NCBI GenBank assembly: GCA_964023205.1
Contig: OZ026835.1
Location: 3,551,053 to 3,615,052, forward strand
From: Lutraria lutraria
Lineage: Eukaryota; Mollusca; Bivalvia; Venerida; Mactridae
Direction: 5' to 3'
Length of the DNA: 64,000 nucleotides
Part shown: positions 49,601 through 61,744 of the stretch, piece after piece
How the letters are laid out: each line of letters starts with the position of its first letter
Position numbering within the stretch: the stretch's first letter is position 1
The notes under the pieces: model-generated
Seen by the model: the letters and a program-made list of their open reading frames with translations, nothing else
Told to the model about the DNA's origin: nothing
Databases searched by the model: none
Position numbers and translations under genes: made by a program

Positions 49601-50925
49601 TTACTGCTGGCATGTGCTTGTGCCGCTCGTATAGCGGGAGAAAAGAATCCAACATCGTTTGAAATGGTAACAGTGCTCTCGCGAGTTGACAGGAATGAGT
49701 CAGGATCTGCCCAATTGGTATATTCGTATGTAACAAGTTGGTTAAGTAACTTAGCTGTTTTGGTATCGTTTGGACGCAATATGGAGTTCACCAGTCCACC
49801 AAATACAACAGTTTCTAATTGTCTTCTTGTAATCATGGGGTTGTTCATATCAGAATAATGAAGTAATTCAGGCCAGACATTCAACATATATAAAGCTCCA
49901 TCATAGTTGTTTACACCAGAAAGTATGTCAAGTGATGAATAAAATTCTCTTGCAGCAATTGATTTAGCATTGCTTGTGTTGCCAAATAGAATCTGCTCAG
50001 CTGATTCAGAAACAAAATCACCATCTATCGCAGGAATAAATTGCAGTGAATCGGTGTTTATTCTTGGTATCTGCAGTTGTTCATGTGTTTTAGCACGAAG
50101 ACACGCTACCTTATCAATGCTGGAATCGCATCTCATACGTATAAAGTACTCGGCAGCATTAGGCCCGTTCGCAAGTGCCCAATAAGCCGTAGATGATCCG
50201 CTTTCGGCTATTACTCTCTGAAAATATCCCTTATTTCCTGGATAAAGGGCTTGAAACATCACTGAAGCCCCTCCTGCAGATTCACCAAATATCGTGACTT
50301 GGTTTTGATTTCCCGTGAAAGGAACGATGTTTTCATGAACCCATTTGATTGCAAGGTGCTGATCCCATAATCCTTGATTACCTGGAAGTTGACCATCATT
50401 ACTTTGAAGAAACCCGAACATTCCAAGTCTATAGTTTATAGTCACGACAATTACATCCGTAAAACCGACAAGCATCACTGGGTTATAATAAGCAGAACCA
50501 CCATCGGTAAATCCGCCTCCATATATCCATATCATTACCGGAAGTGATATGTTTTGTGTGAAATCATGCGGAACATAAACATTCAGAATGAGGCAGTCTT
50601 CGGTGAAATTAGCAGACGATGAATACAGTTGAGCTGCTGCTTTGGAACTTTGAATGCATCCGACTGGAATACCATTAGCTTGGAAAGTATCTTTGAATGG
50701 TGCCTTTGGAATGGGTTTCAAAAACCTGTTTTTACCAGCTGTCGTTTCGGCAAACGGTATGTTGGTAAAAGTTGTAATTATCTTACTTACACCATCCACC
50801 ATGACAGGCAAAGTATTTCCAGCAATGCTCCCAACATCTGTATCTACAACTACTGTTGAACATTCAGTTTGTTGTAAACAAGATATTAGAGTTACAAAAA
50901 CGAAATAATACCCCGAAGGTACCAT
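46645..50925 (-). CDS. Secreted carboxylesterase-family gene, copy 3 (3 exons, 573 aa)
   Basis: Exons 50925-49521, 48844-48715 and 46831-46645 join in frame (1722 nt). Signal peptide MVPSGYYFVFVTLISC. Nucleophile GESAGGAS; putative acid GVNNYDG; catalytic His in ANHFDEV. Closest to copy 4. Intron 2 is long (1.9 kb) because it contains a complete interspersed repeat (47155-48441). In intron 1 the G-run seen in copies 2 and 4 is interrupted (GGGGGAGGGGG near 49135). Confidence 0.88.
47155..48441. repeat. Interspersed repeat with inverted ends and ~195-bp internal units
   Basis: Starts AGCTCACCTG and ends CAGGTGAG, inverted ends of a repeat I know as widespread in molluscs. After a CCGTCGTCGTCC segment there are about five internal units, each with TTTGTATGTAGCATTG, GTGGACCTCTACCAAGTTTGTTCAAATTA, GGGTCAAAATTGGCCCCG and TTGATTTATATAGG. 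Open frames in it (47284, 47632) are repeat artefacts. Confidence 0.75.
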
Positions 50926-53049
50926 TGTATCACTAAATTAACAATTTTTGTAAGCCACTTAAACGGTTCCAACTGTCAGTTTAAAATGTGTTCGTTTTAT
51001 CTAAGTACTTAGTTAAGGCACCGACATAGGTCAGTGGTTAGATAACAATGCCCTGTAGAAAAGTTGAACATTTCACGCGACAGGTACTGGTCCCGGTCCT
51101 ACGATGTTAGTGACGATGTTGATATCAATGTAATCCGCGGTTATATAAAATACGTTGTTATAAATAACTTTTCTCGAGCTGTGTACCGGTCATATGATGA
51201 TGATATGTCGTGATGTACGATGTAGTAAATTGGAAACACTGGACTTTGAGGTCGCAGCGTTAAAAGTTTATTTATGTAAGTGTTCCGATAGTTTATCATT
51301 ATTGTCAAATGACATATATTTGGGTATATGCGTGGAGTGCGTTTGTAAAAGCAGAACACGTTTTTCAATTACAAAGTACAGAATAGAATTAAATAAAATA
51401 GAAGAATAATCAAGAGTGAGTGTAATGAAAATGTCTTATTGGTAAGAACTTCATTGGTAAGAAGTCAGTAATACCCCTGTCACTCTATGACGCGTTTCCA
51501 CAGCGTTGGCACGGCGATGTTAAATTTTCCAGAGCGCCACCGACAACCACAGTGTGGGGAATACACGTGACCTAGTGACGTCACAATGTTATCGTTACAA
51601 GCGCGTTTTCTGTCAGTTGAACTAGGAAAACATAAGTGCATTATTTTTCGTTTTCTTCTAAAGCCACATAACTGTTGCAACTCCTTACATAAAGGGCTAC
51701 CTCCGGTTCAGACTTTTGTCTCTGTAGGCCCTCTACTTTTTTGCTTTTCTTGTCCAAACCGTTTGACAGTGTTATGAAAATGAATGTTATATTTACAAGA
51801 AAAATTAAGAAAATTACATCATAATATATTTTATTATTGAATAAAGAACTAGCAGGCAATGAGAGACTAAATAAATATAACATACATGTACATGTACCTA
51901 GAACTGAGAAGGGGAGTTGTGGCAATATAAACACGGAAACGTATGGCTGCTTAGGCTAGGCCATGACGACTTCCTTTCCTTTTTTATGATCATTTGATAT
52001 ATCCAAGAGTGCCGTTTGCAATTTTGATGGTTATGGAACTTAGCCGAGATATAATACCTATCAATATTTTGACCACATTTGGAGAATGTTACATAACGTT
52101 ACTGTACATCTAATAGAGCGGAGAACTATTAACAAGTCATCCTTTACATGTGTTCTTATATCATTAATAAGTACGCGAGGTTGTTTGGCTTGTACGAATT
52201 GAAAACAAGAACAAGTAAACCGTACGTTTGATTCTCAAGTAAAAACTGTTAAGCTTGGATAAGATAACCTTCGATTTCTCTGGAGCTCCGTGTCACTATA
52301 CTTGCCTTTGATAAAATTGATCACCCTTTGTGTTGATCTAATGAGAACATCGATATGCATAGAACTACTCGGTTCTTAACCATATTAATTCGGTCATTGC
52401 TTGAATAATTTTAATTATTTTTAAACTTCTGCAATAGGTCTGACCTAAAGCATCTCGGGAACACACATTATGACCTTACCATAAATGAATGTGTACTATT
52501 TCATATTTGGCTTGACATGGTGTTTGTTATCTTAATTACACCACCTGTTTTTTCACGGCTTTAGTAGTTTGTTGCTATCAATGTGAATAAAAATTAGGAG
52601 AACAGTTTCGACGTTTTTTTTGTTCTTATTGCAAATCAGTTTGAAATCAGTTTCATTTTAATAATTGGTTCAAGTAAGTCTGTTTTCTGAACTTATGGCG
52701 AAGCAACAATTCGGTAGTACATGTTTTGTATGATCTGATAAGATGGAAGGGGTATGGGTGGTCAGGTAGTGTTTAGGGTAAGGCGTTTGTGTTGTGTTTC
52801 TTTTGTCTACGAAGCCTATTCCATCTATATTAATCGTGTACTTGCTCGGTTTACTTATTAAACAGTGTTACTGATCTGTTGATACGTTGATTATCATAAC
52901 AAAGCAACAAAATTATTCTAAACAAGTTCAAGCTTTCAGACCTGTACACGCTTGCTTTATTTTTATACGTAAATGAGAGTGATTTTCACGGTACATATTG
53001 AAACGATCACAATATCTGTTTAATAGAAATTTATAAAGATAATCAAATA
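50926..53049. other. 5' flank of esterase copy 3
   Basis: Matches the copy 2 flank in several blocks (CATCTCGGGAACACACATTATGACCTTACCAT at about 52449; GAAGCCTATTCCATCTAT at about 52811). No separate gene recognised. Confidence 0.5.
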
Positions 53050-53280
53050 TCAGCAACGACAAACCAAGTATTCCCATGTATTCTACCTATTTTTTTATCT
53101 ACAATAACTAGAGCACTCAGAATATTTTGTAAGAATCCCCAAAACTAGGACATACACATCATGCACCGATGCTCATGATTTAGCTTTAATGCCTTTCCAA
53201 AATTCGTTTCTCTTGAATTCAAATGTGGTTGAATTTCAGGAACCTGAAATGTCTTTGAAATGTTTCGTAATTATGTAGAA
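53050..53280 (-). pseudogene. Relic of a fifth esterase (5' end only, copy 1-like)
   Basis: Aligns with the 5' end and upstream of copy 1 (37690-37960): ACAATAACTAGAGCACTCAGAATATTTT, AACTAGGACATACACAT, TGCTCATGATT, then TCTCTTGAATTCAAATG and GGTTGAATTTCAGGAACCTGAAATG. The start region is present, but the catalytic part is not found in the next kilobase, so this is a broken duplicate. Confidence 0.65.
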
Positions 53281-54274
53281 GTACCTAAGGTAATTATCAA
53301 ACAAAGAACGATAATTGGGCCATACTTTTTGCTACATTTTTGTGTAGCATCGAGCAGAAACGTCAAGAAATTACAGTATGAGGGTTAGTAAAAAGTTCGT
53401 AATCAATACTTGGTACGACTCTTAATTGATATCTAAACATTAGTTTGCACTGGAAAAAATAATAACGCCACAAGACGTCAATTTAGTAAAATGACATTAG
53501 CAATAACGTACTGGCGGACGGCGCGTTCACATTGGTGCGAAGGAACAAATTGCATAAACTGAGGCAACGATTCTTGAAATTGTGGAATATGTTGCAAAAC
53601 TGCTTAACGATGGCAACTATTTGGATACCAACCAGTGAGGCAGGGTTTTTAGAGTATTAAAAGAAGTACACGAGAGCAAATGTTCGTCCAGCATTACACC
53701 AAAAAGCGTCAAAAACTTATTGATTGATCAGCACTAATTTTACATCACAACTAACCAACTCATAAAACAAAGTTGTCAAGGAGCTGTTTGAATTATATCA
53801 GTGGGAAGTTCTCGATCCAACTCATACTCTCCCAACATGAGACCCCAGATTTTGTTTTGTTCCTAAAACTGAAGGAGTCACTAAGGGAATACACTACGAC
53901 AATTTGGATTAAACTAGAGCGTGGCGTCCGACAGGTCAAGCAAACGGAATATAAGCATTGCCAAAGATGATAATCAATCATTCAGTCCAAGGGAGATATA
54001 TCAGGGATCATAAACAAGTTGTTTATTACCCAATTGTACAATGAGATATGTGGTAGTAATCAGTTATTTTGTTTATTTAGGATCGATTTTAGCCGCGACA
54101 ATTTTATAAGAAAATTAATAATAACAGTTAGTTAAAGATTAGTTACCACTATTTCTTAAATGTACCACTTTCAGACCGAATGAGGTGCCACTCCTTATTT
54201 TGGGATATAAACAAAATGCTCTAAATGAGGTTTTTTTAATAAACAAAATTTATGCAAAGCATTAAAAATCACTG
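53281..54274. other. Spacer downstream of the esterase relic
   Basis: No gene or RNA recognised; short frames only. Confidence 0.45.
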
Positions 54275-56917
54275 TCAATGGTGCCGGTTAATTTTCGGTT
54301 CAAGTTCAGACCAGAATTCCATACGCTTAGCTTGAAAACGTTGTTTGACAGAAGTGATCCACATGTGGTCGGAAATCTCAAAGTAATATTGTGACGTCAT
54401 GTTATATTCAGGCCACGTGGTATGAATGTATTTGTTGACATCAACTGGCGCATTTGGATTTCTGAAAAAAAGGTAAATGATATTAACAGTTGAACTGACA
54501 GGTATACTTATATTTTCACCGTCATTTTCATTCATATACATCTTATTCGAATGATAACCAGTGCTGTCACATAGTAGAATCTATGTTACTAGTATTTAGA
54601 TCTATACATTTGCCCATTGATTTGTATACATACGTAAATATTAATTTCTCATAAATTGTTGCATGTAAATCCGTTGCTCATACCTCTCAGAAGTTTATGC
54701 GTTTTCTTCGCGACCTTAGACCTTTAAGCCCGAGGAACGGTACTTTCGCACGTCTTTTACTTTCAATACGATTAAAGCTTTCAATCATTGGAAACTAATA
54801 AACCTACCTATCTACCTTATTTTTGATAAGCATGTTATTGGAACCAAACAATGATTTCACTCCTTATTAACCGAATTATGAAGTTCTTTGGGATTTAAAC
54901 TTACCACATGACTTTAGAAAAATCGTGAAGGAATCTGATGTAAAGGCATTTTGTTTGTTCAAATATTTTCTTGAAAAATTTATTACCCAGATTTAGCGAA
55001 GTTTGACCACATTGTTGTCATTGCCCGTGAAACATATTTCTCCGCTTCTGTAGAAATGAAAGCGTTGCTTAGAGGTTTACCAAGTACAAGTGCGACTTCG
55101 TCGGCATGGTTGGCCCCTGAAATAAAGAATACAAGTAACTTGGGATTACTACGCTTATCCTAACGGCCCACGCATAGAAGCCGTATGACACGTGATACTA
55201 GGATTAAAAAGATATCACATAATGTAGGAATCGATTCAAGATTGGGGGGGGGGGGGGGGGGGCATATTTTAAATGTCAACGGGTGGTTGGAGGAGAATCA
55301 GTCATATATGATTTAAGCCATGTTACGGATATGAGTGTCAAATCACTGAAACAAATATTATATTATATAAATATTTAATTCCGATAATCTGTAATTGATA
55401 TTTGTAGCAATAAGTCGGAAATAAACAAACTATTACCGGAAATTTGAATTTTGCATACACTTAAGGTATGAATTTTGATGGTGATGGCTACTATGAGATT
55501 GATAGACATGCGTACCATGAATCCAAATTGGCATTGTAATCGTATGTTTCGGGGGAATGAAACTGAATTCGTAGAAGAATGTCTTGCCACCATCACTGCT
55601 AGCATGTGCTTGTGCTGCCCTTATAGCGGGAGAAAAGAATCCAACATCATTTGAAATGGTAACAGTGCTCTCACGTGTGGACAGGAATGAGTCAGGATCT
55701 GACCAGTTGGTATATTCGTATGTAATTAATTGTTTAAGTAACGCTGCTGTTTTGTTATCGTTTGGACGCAATATGGAGTCTACCATTCCACCAAATACAA
55801 CAGTTTCTAATTGTTTTCTTGTAATCATGGGGTTGTTTATATCAGAATAATCAAGAAATTCAGGCCAAACAGTCAACATATATAAAGCTCCATCATAGTT
55901 GTTTACTCCAGAAAGTATGTCAAGTGATGAATAAAAGTCTCTTGCAGCAATTGATTTAGCATTGCTTGTGTTGCCAATTAAAATCTGCTCTGCTGATTCA
56001 GGAACCATATCACCATCTATCGCCGGAGTAAATTGCAGGGGATCGGTGGCTATTTTTGGTATCTGCAGTTGTTCAGGTGTTTTAGCACGAATACACGTTA
56101 CCGGATCGCTACTGGAATCGCATCTCATACGTATAAAGTACTCGGCAGCGTTAGGCCCATTTGCAAGTGCCCAGTTAGCCATAGGTGATCCACTTTCGGC
56201 TATTACTCTCTGAAAATATCCCTTATTTCCTGGATAAAGGGCTTGGTACAACACAGAAGCCCCTCCAGCAGATTCACCAAATATCGTGACTTGGTTTTGA
56301 TTTCCCGTGAAAGGAGCGATGTTTTCATGTACCCATTTGATTGCAAGGTGCTGATCCCATAGTCCTTGATTACCTGGAAGTTGACCGTCATTACTTTGAA
56401 GAAACCCGAACATTCCAAGTCTATAGTTTATAGTCACGACAATTACATCCGTAAAGCCGACCAGCATCACTGGGTTATAAATAGCCGAAGCCCCCTCTGT
56501 AAATCCACCTCCATATATCCATATCATAACCGGAAGAGATACGTTTTGTGTGAAATCATGTGGAACAAAAACGTTCAGAATGAGACAGTCTTCGGTGAAA
56601 TTGGCATATGATGAAAGTCGTTGAGCTGCTGATTTGGAACTTTGAATGCATCCGACTGGAATACCATTAGCTTGAAAAGTATCTTTGAATGGTGCCTTTG
56701 GAATTGGTTTCAAAAATCTGTTCTTACCAGCTGTTGTTTCTGCAAACGGTATGTTGGTAAAAGTTGTAATTATCTTACTTACACCATCCACCATGACAGG
56801 CAAAGTATTTCCAGCAATGTTTCCAACATCTGTATCTACAACTACAGTTGAACATTCAGTTTGTTGTAAACATGATATCAGAGTTAGAAAAACGAAACAG
56901 TACCCCGTAAATTCCAT
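54275..56917 (-). CDS. Secreted carboxylesterase-family gene, copy 4 (3 exons, 572 aa)
   Basis: Exons 56917-55516, 55116-54987 and 54461-54275 join in frame (1719 nt). Signal peptide MEFTGYCFVFLTLISC. Nucleophile GESAGGAS; putative acid GVNNYDG; catalytic His in ANHADEV. Intron 1 holds a run of 19 G (55244-55262, plus strand). Exon sizes match copies 2 and 3 exactly except for exon 1. Confidence 0.88.
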
Positions 56918-57670
56918 TGTATTACAAGAAGTAACAATTTTTGCAAACACTTCAATGAATGTTTATATGTGTTCTCAATGAGTTTAACTGTCAGCTTATA
57001 ATGTGTTCATTTTATCAAAGTATTTGTATCTAGGTCACACACTGACGTAGCCCAGAAGTTTGGTAACATATGTCTTTTAGATTAGTAGTACATTTATTAA
57101 GTGTTACTTAATACTAGATAGAAACTTCTTAATCACTATCAAGAGTGCCAGTCACAAAATTAGTCCGTGAATGTTATCTAAGGGATGGCTTGATGGACAA
57201 TGTTCAACTAAGAGAGTGTACAGCAGCATTTTCTTTCTCATCTTTCGTACTTTTATTTGCTGTATCTGTTGCCATAGTTCAAGAGTGCCTTTGATTATTT
57301 TGTAGGTTATCGAACTTTGCAGAGATATTGTATCCGTAAATAGTTTTTTTGGTAAAGATGGTAAAATGGTAACTATTCAACTTAGACATCGGACAACTAT
57401 GGATGCCAATAACTGCATGACGCAACGGCAAGACGGCCAAATACGAATTTAGTACAAAAGATAGAATAACAGTAACTCGGCACAAAATGAGATCTCCAGT
57501 ATAAGCTATTAAACCGTGATAATTAAGGTTTTCTTCGAATTCTCTGAAGCTCCGTGTTACTACTTGCCTTTGATAAAATTAATTACCATATTCGTCGATC
57601 TAAATATGATCACCAATATGGAAAGAACGACTAATACAATTTACCTAATAATTTTGGCATTTCTTTATGT
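56918..57670. other. 5' flank of esterase copy 4
   Basis: Only short frames. The TTCTCTGAAGCTCCGTG block (about 57540) matches the flanks of copies 2 and 3. Confidence 0.45.
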
Positions 57671-58210
57671 TTTTTTCTAGACGAATTATACATATGAGTA
57701 TTAGTTTATTGTATTTGTTTGTGAATATATAGTGTAGTGTCTATTACTAGTTTGGCTAATCCTGGCCATTTGATTGGCTAATGCTGATGACTGAATCTAT
57801 TGATGATTGACAGGTAAGTAAATGAAGAAGTCATTGTCTAGATAAGTTGTTGTGTGGCTATTTGAAGTTCAATGTGGTTGTATGATAGTGCTCAGATTTA
57901 TGGCGAAATCGTTAACATTTAGGGTTGATTCTATTTGATTGATGTAGGGTATGTATTACCATGTGCTTGTGAATTATATGCATGAATGTATTCATTTGTC
58001 AAATACTCATGATTGTCATTATAATATGTATTACCCACATCATGTAAATATTTTATAATCTCCTTAATGTAGGATTGAATAAAATATACAGTCAATATTC
58101 TTTATGAAAAAAGAAACATTTTTATAAAAACAAAAACCAATATGCTTCTTGTAATTCGTCTACCTATAACGTTTTGTTATAGTTTTTCTTGTTATTTTTG
58201 CGATGTCTGA
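57671..58210 (+). repeat. Dispersed repeat, copy B
   Basis: Second copy of the repeat at 10485-12290, lacking its 1.16-kb interior insertion. Shares CTAGACGAATTATAC, TTTGGCTAATCCTGGCCATT, CATGAATGTATTCATTTGTC, TATGAAAAAAG and TAACGTTTTGTTATAG in the same order. Confidence 0.65.
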
Positions 58211-58653
58211 CTGGATATCTCCTGAGAATACACGTATTGACCTTATTATATACGTATGTGTTGTATTATTTATGAGACGCACATTTGACCTGGTGTCTGT
58301 TATCTTAATATCACCACCTGTAGATGTTCACAATGTCAATTGATTGTAATTAATGTAAAAGAAAAAGAGGTGAAACTTTCGATATTTGTCAGTCTTGGTT
58401 TCTTTTTGCAGAATAAATGAATAAATATTTGATGTCAAATTTCCAAGGAAAGTACAAACTATTTAGTGATTGCATAATCCAGGATACAGAAGTTTGCGTA
58501 TAATGGAAGTAAATCTGTGTACAACTGTTCATCTTCCGTCTTTCTGTAGTGACTTGTAGGCCCACCGGGCCGGGTTCATAAATGTATTTCTTTCTCTTAG
58601 TAAAATATTTTAACCTGATTATCGCTCAGATCACATTAATCAAACATCACTTA

Positions 58654-59731
58654 CCCCCATCACACTAGGGCCACGTTTGCACTACGTGTCCTGATAGGAC
58701 GTGGCAAGAACCTGATTAACGTGATGAGGACGCAGTAGGAACCGGTTCAAGCGTGGTATGGTCTTCGTGGACGTGATGGACGTGGTGGGACTTTTGGCAT
58801 GTCAAAAAATAACGTGGCGGGGACGTGGTCAAATTAAAACGCAGTGCTTACGTAGTAAGAACGTAACAGGGACGTGACTAAAACCTAGTTGGAACTTCAT
58901 TGACGCAGAAGAAGCGTGATGCGGACTTAAAAAGACAGCAAGCGATTTTCACCGCGTTGTCACTGGGTTGTTACTACGCTTTAATTACGTCAATGAAGTT
59001 CTCACTACGTCTCAACCAGGTGTATGCTAAGACCATAGTACGTCCACATCACGTTACAGAAGACTGCACTAAGTTGTAATTTTGCTCCGTCACGTCTTTA
59101 GTACGTTTGCAACAGGTGACCAGTACGTTCCTGTCAGGTTCTGAGCAATTGGTAGAAATACTGGATATATACACCATTCTTTCATTTCCAGTCACATGTA
59201 TGTTAACAAATGAATGCATTTTGTTATTGTACCAGGACAACAAGCCTTTTGGATGCTTAAATTGCCATTGTCTAAATAAGAAATAGAAGAAAAAGGAACA
59301 TGAAGCAACTTATATTATGTTGTGTAAGTGCATGGCTATAAGCAGAAAGAAGACTACTGTTCGGCCATCATGACCAGTTAAAATAAATTAACACATGGTA
59401 CAGTATACATACGAAGCTAGTGAATGCAATGAGGACGTTATTGGGACCTATAAGGGAGAGCGCAGTTCAGTCTGCATGGACGTAGTAAGCACGTAATTGG
59501 GACGTAGTATAAACGCAATAGACCTGGTGACAACGGGAAGCTGCACGTGTAATTAACTTACTGGGAACGTGATAGACGCAGTGAGAACCTGGCAAAGACG
59601 TTGTAAGGACGTAGTGCGAACCCGAGTGCATCATTTTTTTCGAGTTTGACCCCGTCCCCGCCACGTCCATCAAAATTTTCAGGACGTGATGGGAACTTTG
59701 CGAGCGTGATGCGGACGTGCTCAGGTGTGAC
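58654..59731 (+). mobile_element. ACGT-rich foldback-like element, copy 1
   Basis: Starts CCCCCATCACACTAGGGCCACG and ends ...GGACGTGCTCAGGTGTGA, whose inverse resembles the start. The body is full of ACGTGG, ACGTAG and GACGTAGT words in both orientations. Almost the same sequence follows directly (59734-60818). No protein credible; its frames are byproducts of the repeated words. Confidence 0.65.
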
Positions 59732-59733
59732 TA

Positions 59734-60818
59734 CCCCCATCACACTAGGGCCACGTTCGCACTACGTCCACCACGTCCTTACAGGACGTGGCAAGAACCT
59801 GATTAACGTGATGAGGACGCAGTAGGAACCGGTTCAAGCGTGGTATGGTCTTCATGGACGTGAAGGACGTGGTGGGACTTTTGACATGTCAAACAATAAC
59901 GTGGCGGGGTGGTGGTGAAATTAGAACGCAGTGCTTACGTAGTAAGAACGTAACAGGGACGTGACTAAAACCTAGTTGGAACTTCATTGACGCAGAAGAA
60001 GCGTGGTGCGGACTTGAAAAGACAGCAAGCGATTTTCACCGCGTTATCACTGGGCTGTTACTACGCTTTTGTAACGTCAGTTAAGTTCTCACTACGTCTC
60101 AACCAGGTGTACGGTAAGACCACAGTACGTCCACATCACGTTACAGAAGACTGCACTAGGTTGTAATTTTGCTCCGTCACGTCTTTAGTACGTTTGCAAC
60201 AGGTGACCAGTACGTTCCTGTCAGGTTCTTAGCAATTGGTATAAATACTGAATTCATACCCCAATTCTTTCATTTCCAGTCAAATAAAGGTTAACAAATG
60301 AATGCATTTTGTTATTGTACCAGGACAAGAAGCCATTTTGGATGCTCAAATTGCCATTTTCTAAATACGAAATAAAGAAAAAGGAACATGAAGTAACCTA
60401 GATTATTTTGCGTTAGTGCATGGCTATCAGCAAAAAGAAGACTTCTGTTCGGCCATCATGACCAGTTAAAATAAATGGACACATGGTACAGTATACATAC
60501 GGAGCTAGTAAACGCAATTAGGACGTTATTGGGACCTATGGAGAGCGCAGTTCAGTCTGCATGGACGTAGTAAGCACGTAATTGGGACGTAGTATAAACG
60601 CAATAGACCTGTTGACAACAGGAAGCTGCACTTGTAATGAACTTACTGGGAACGAGATAGACGCAGTGAAAACCTGGCAAAGACGTTGTAAGGACGTAGT
60701 GAGAACCTGGGTGCATTTTTTTTTCGAGTTTGACCACGTCCCCGCCACGTCCATCAAACTTTTCAGGACGTGATAGGAACTTTGCGAGCGTGGTGCGGAC
60801 GTGCTCTGGTGTGATGGG
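59734..60818 (+). mobile_element. ACGT-rich foldback-like element, copy 2
   Basis: Tandem copy, about 1.08 kb, with the same order of blocks. Ends GTGCTCTGGTGTGATGGG, which inverts to CCCATCACACCAGAGCAC, matching its start CCCATCACACTAGGGCCAC. Such tandem copies sharing a junction suggest insertion into a sister copy or unequal exchange. Confidence 0.65.
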
Positions 60819-61744
60819 TTTAGGTTCACTCCGGGAGACTCTGTTTTTGTTCTATATATTTTCATGTGATCTTTATATAAAATGAGTGGGTTTTGGGTTG
60901 GCGGTTTTGAGGAAGCTAATGTTTATTGGGAAGGTGTTTTTTTCTACCAAACATTCTCTTATCTATAATATTATAATACACAGTCAAGCTATATATTAAC
61001 TAGCATTGCTAATTGAGAAGTGAAACTGTTTTGTCGCATCGTTGATGATTCTACGTTATACTAGTAAACAAAACAAAAACAAAACAAGAATGTTCAGATC
61101 TGAACAAGCTTGGTATATTCTTTGGAAAATACTAGTAATCGCAAACACTACGTATGTGACAAAAATTTCATGGTACGTATAAAAATGAGCACAATATCAG
61201 TTTAATGTAAATTCATAACAAAAAAAAATATGATTTTGATGGATTTTCTCATATACTTGTGTTTAAATGGTGATTATCTGGGAGACACTTGGTGAAAATC
61301 CTGAAACAAAAACAATGAGTGAAATCAGTTTTGGTCCGATATATTTTAAAAATATTTTAAGGGCATTTTAACCCTCGTTCACATTATACAACTAGCTTTA
61401 GGAATTTGATGCTAAAGACTGAAAACGTGTACCTAACTTTGATCACTAATGCACATATACATGTATATACATTATTGATTTACTCATAAGTTTTACATAC
61501 ATGCACAGTAAAACAAATTATATAGTGAAATCATAGAGACCTTAATGATTACCTAATCATCCATATTTTACTAAATCTATAGAACATGGACCTATACCAT
61601 CTTTGAATAAGACAGAAAAGGGTTTGTAGTGAGAAAGGTATCATTTCACGATATCCAAATCTTCAGCATATCCGAGTTGACTATAACGTGTAGTTAGGTG
61701 CCGATAATCACGCAAAAAAATATGAGTAACAAAAGCATACTCAC
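60819..61744. other. Downstream region of the xylanase gene
   Basis: May contain the last small exon or 3' UTR of the GH10 gene; I could not identify it. An open frame continues past the last recognised exon to 61641, but the consensus donor GTGAGTAT there argues for splicing. Confidence 0.35.

Noticed and set aside
59049..60865. Short proteins in the ACGT-rich elements
   Set aside because: The frames differ between the two tandem copies and consist of repeated words without conserved domain.
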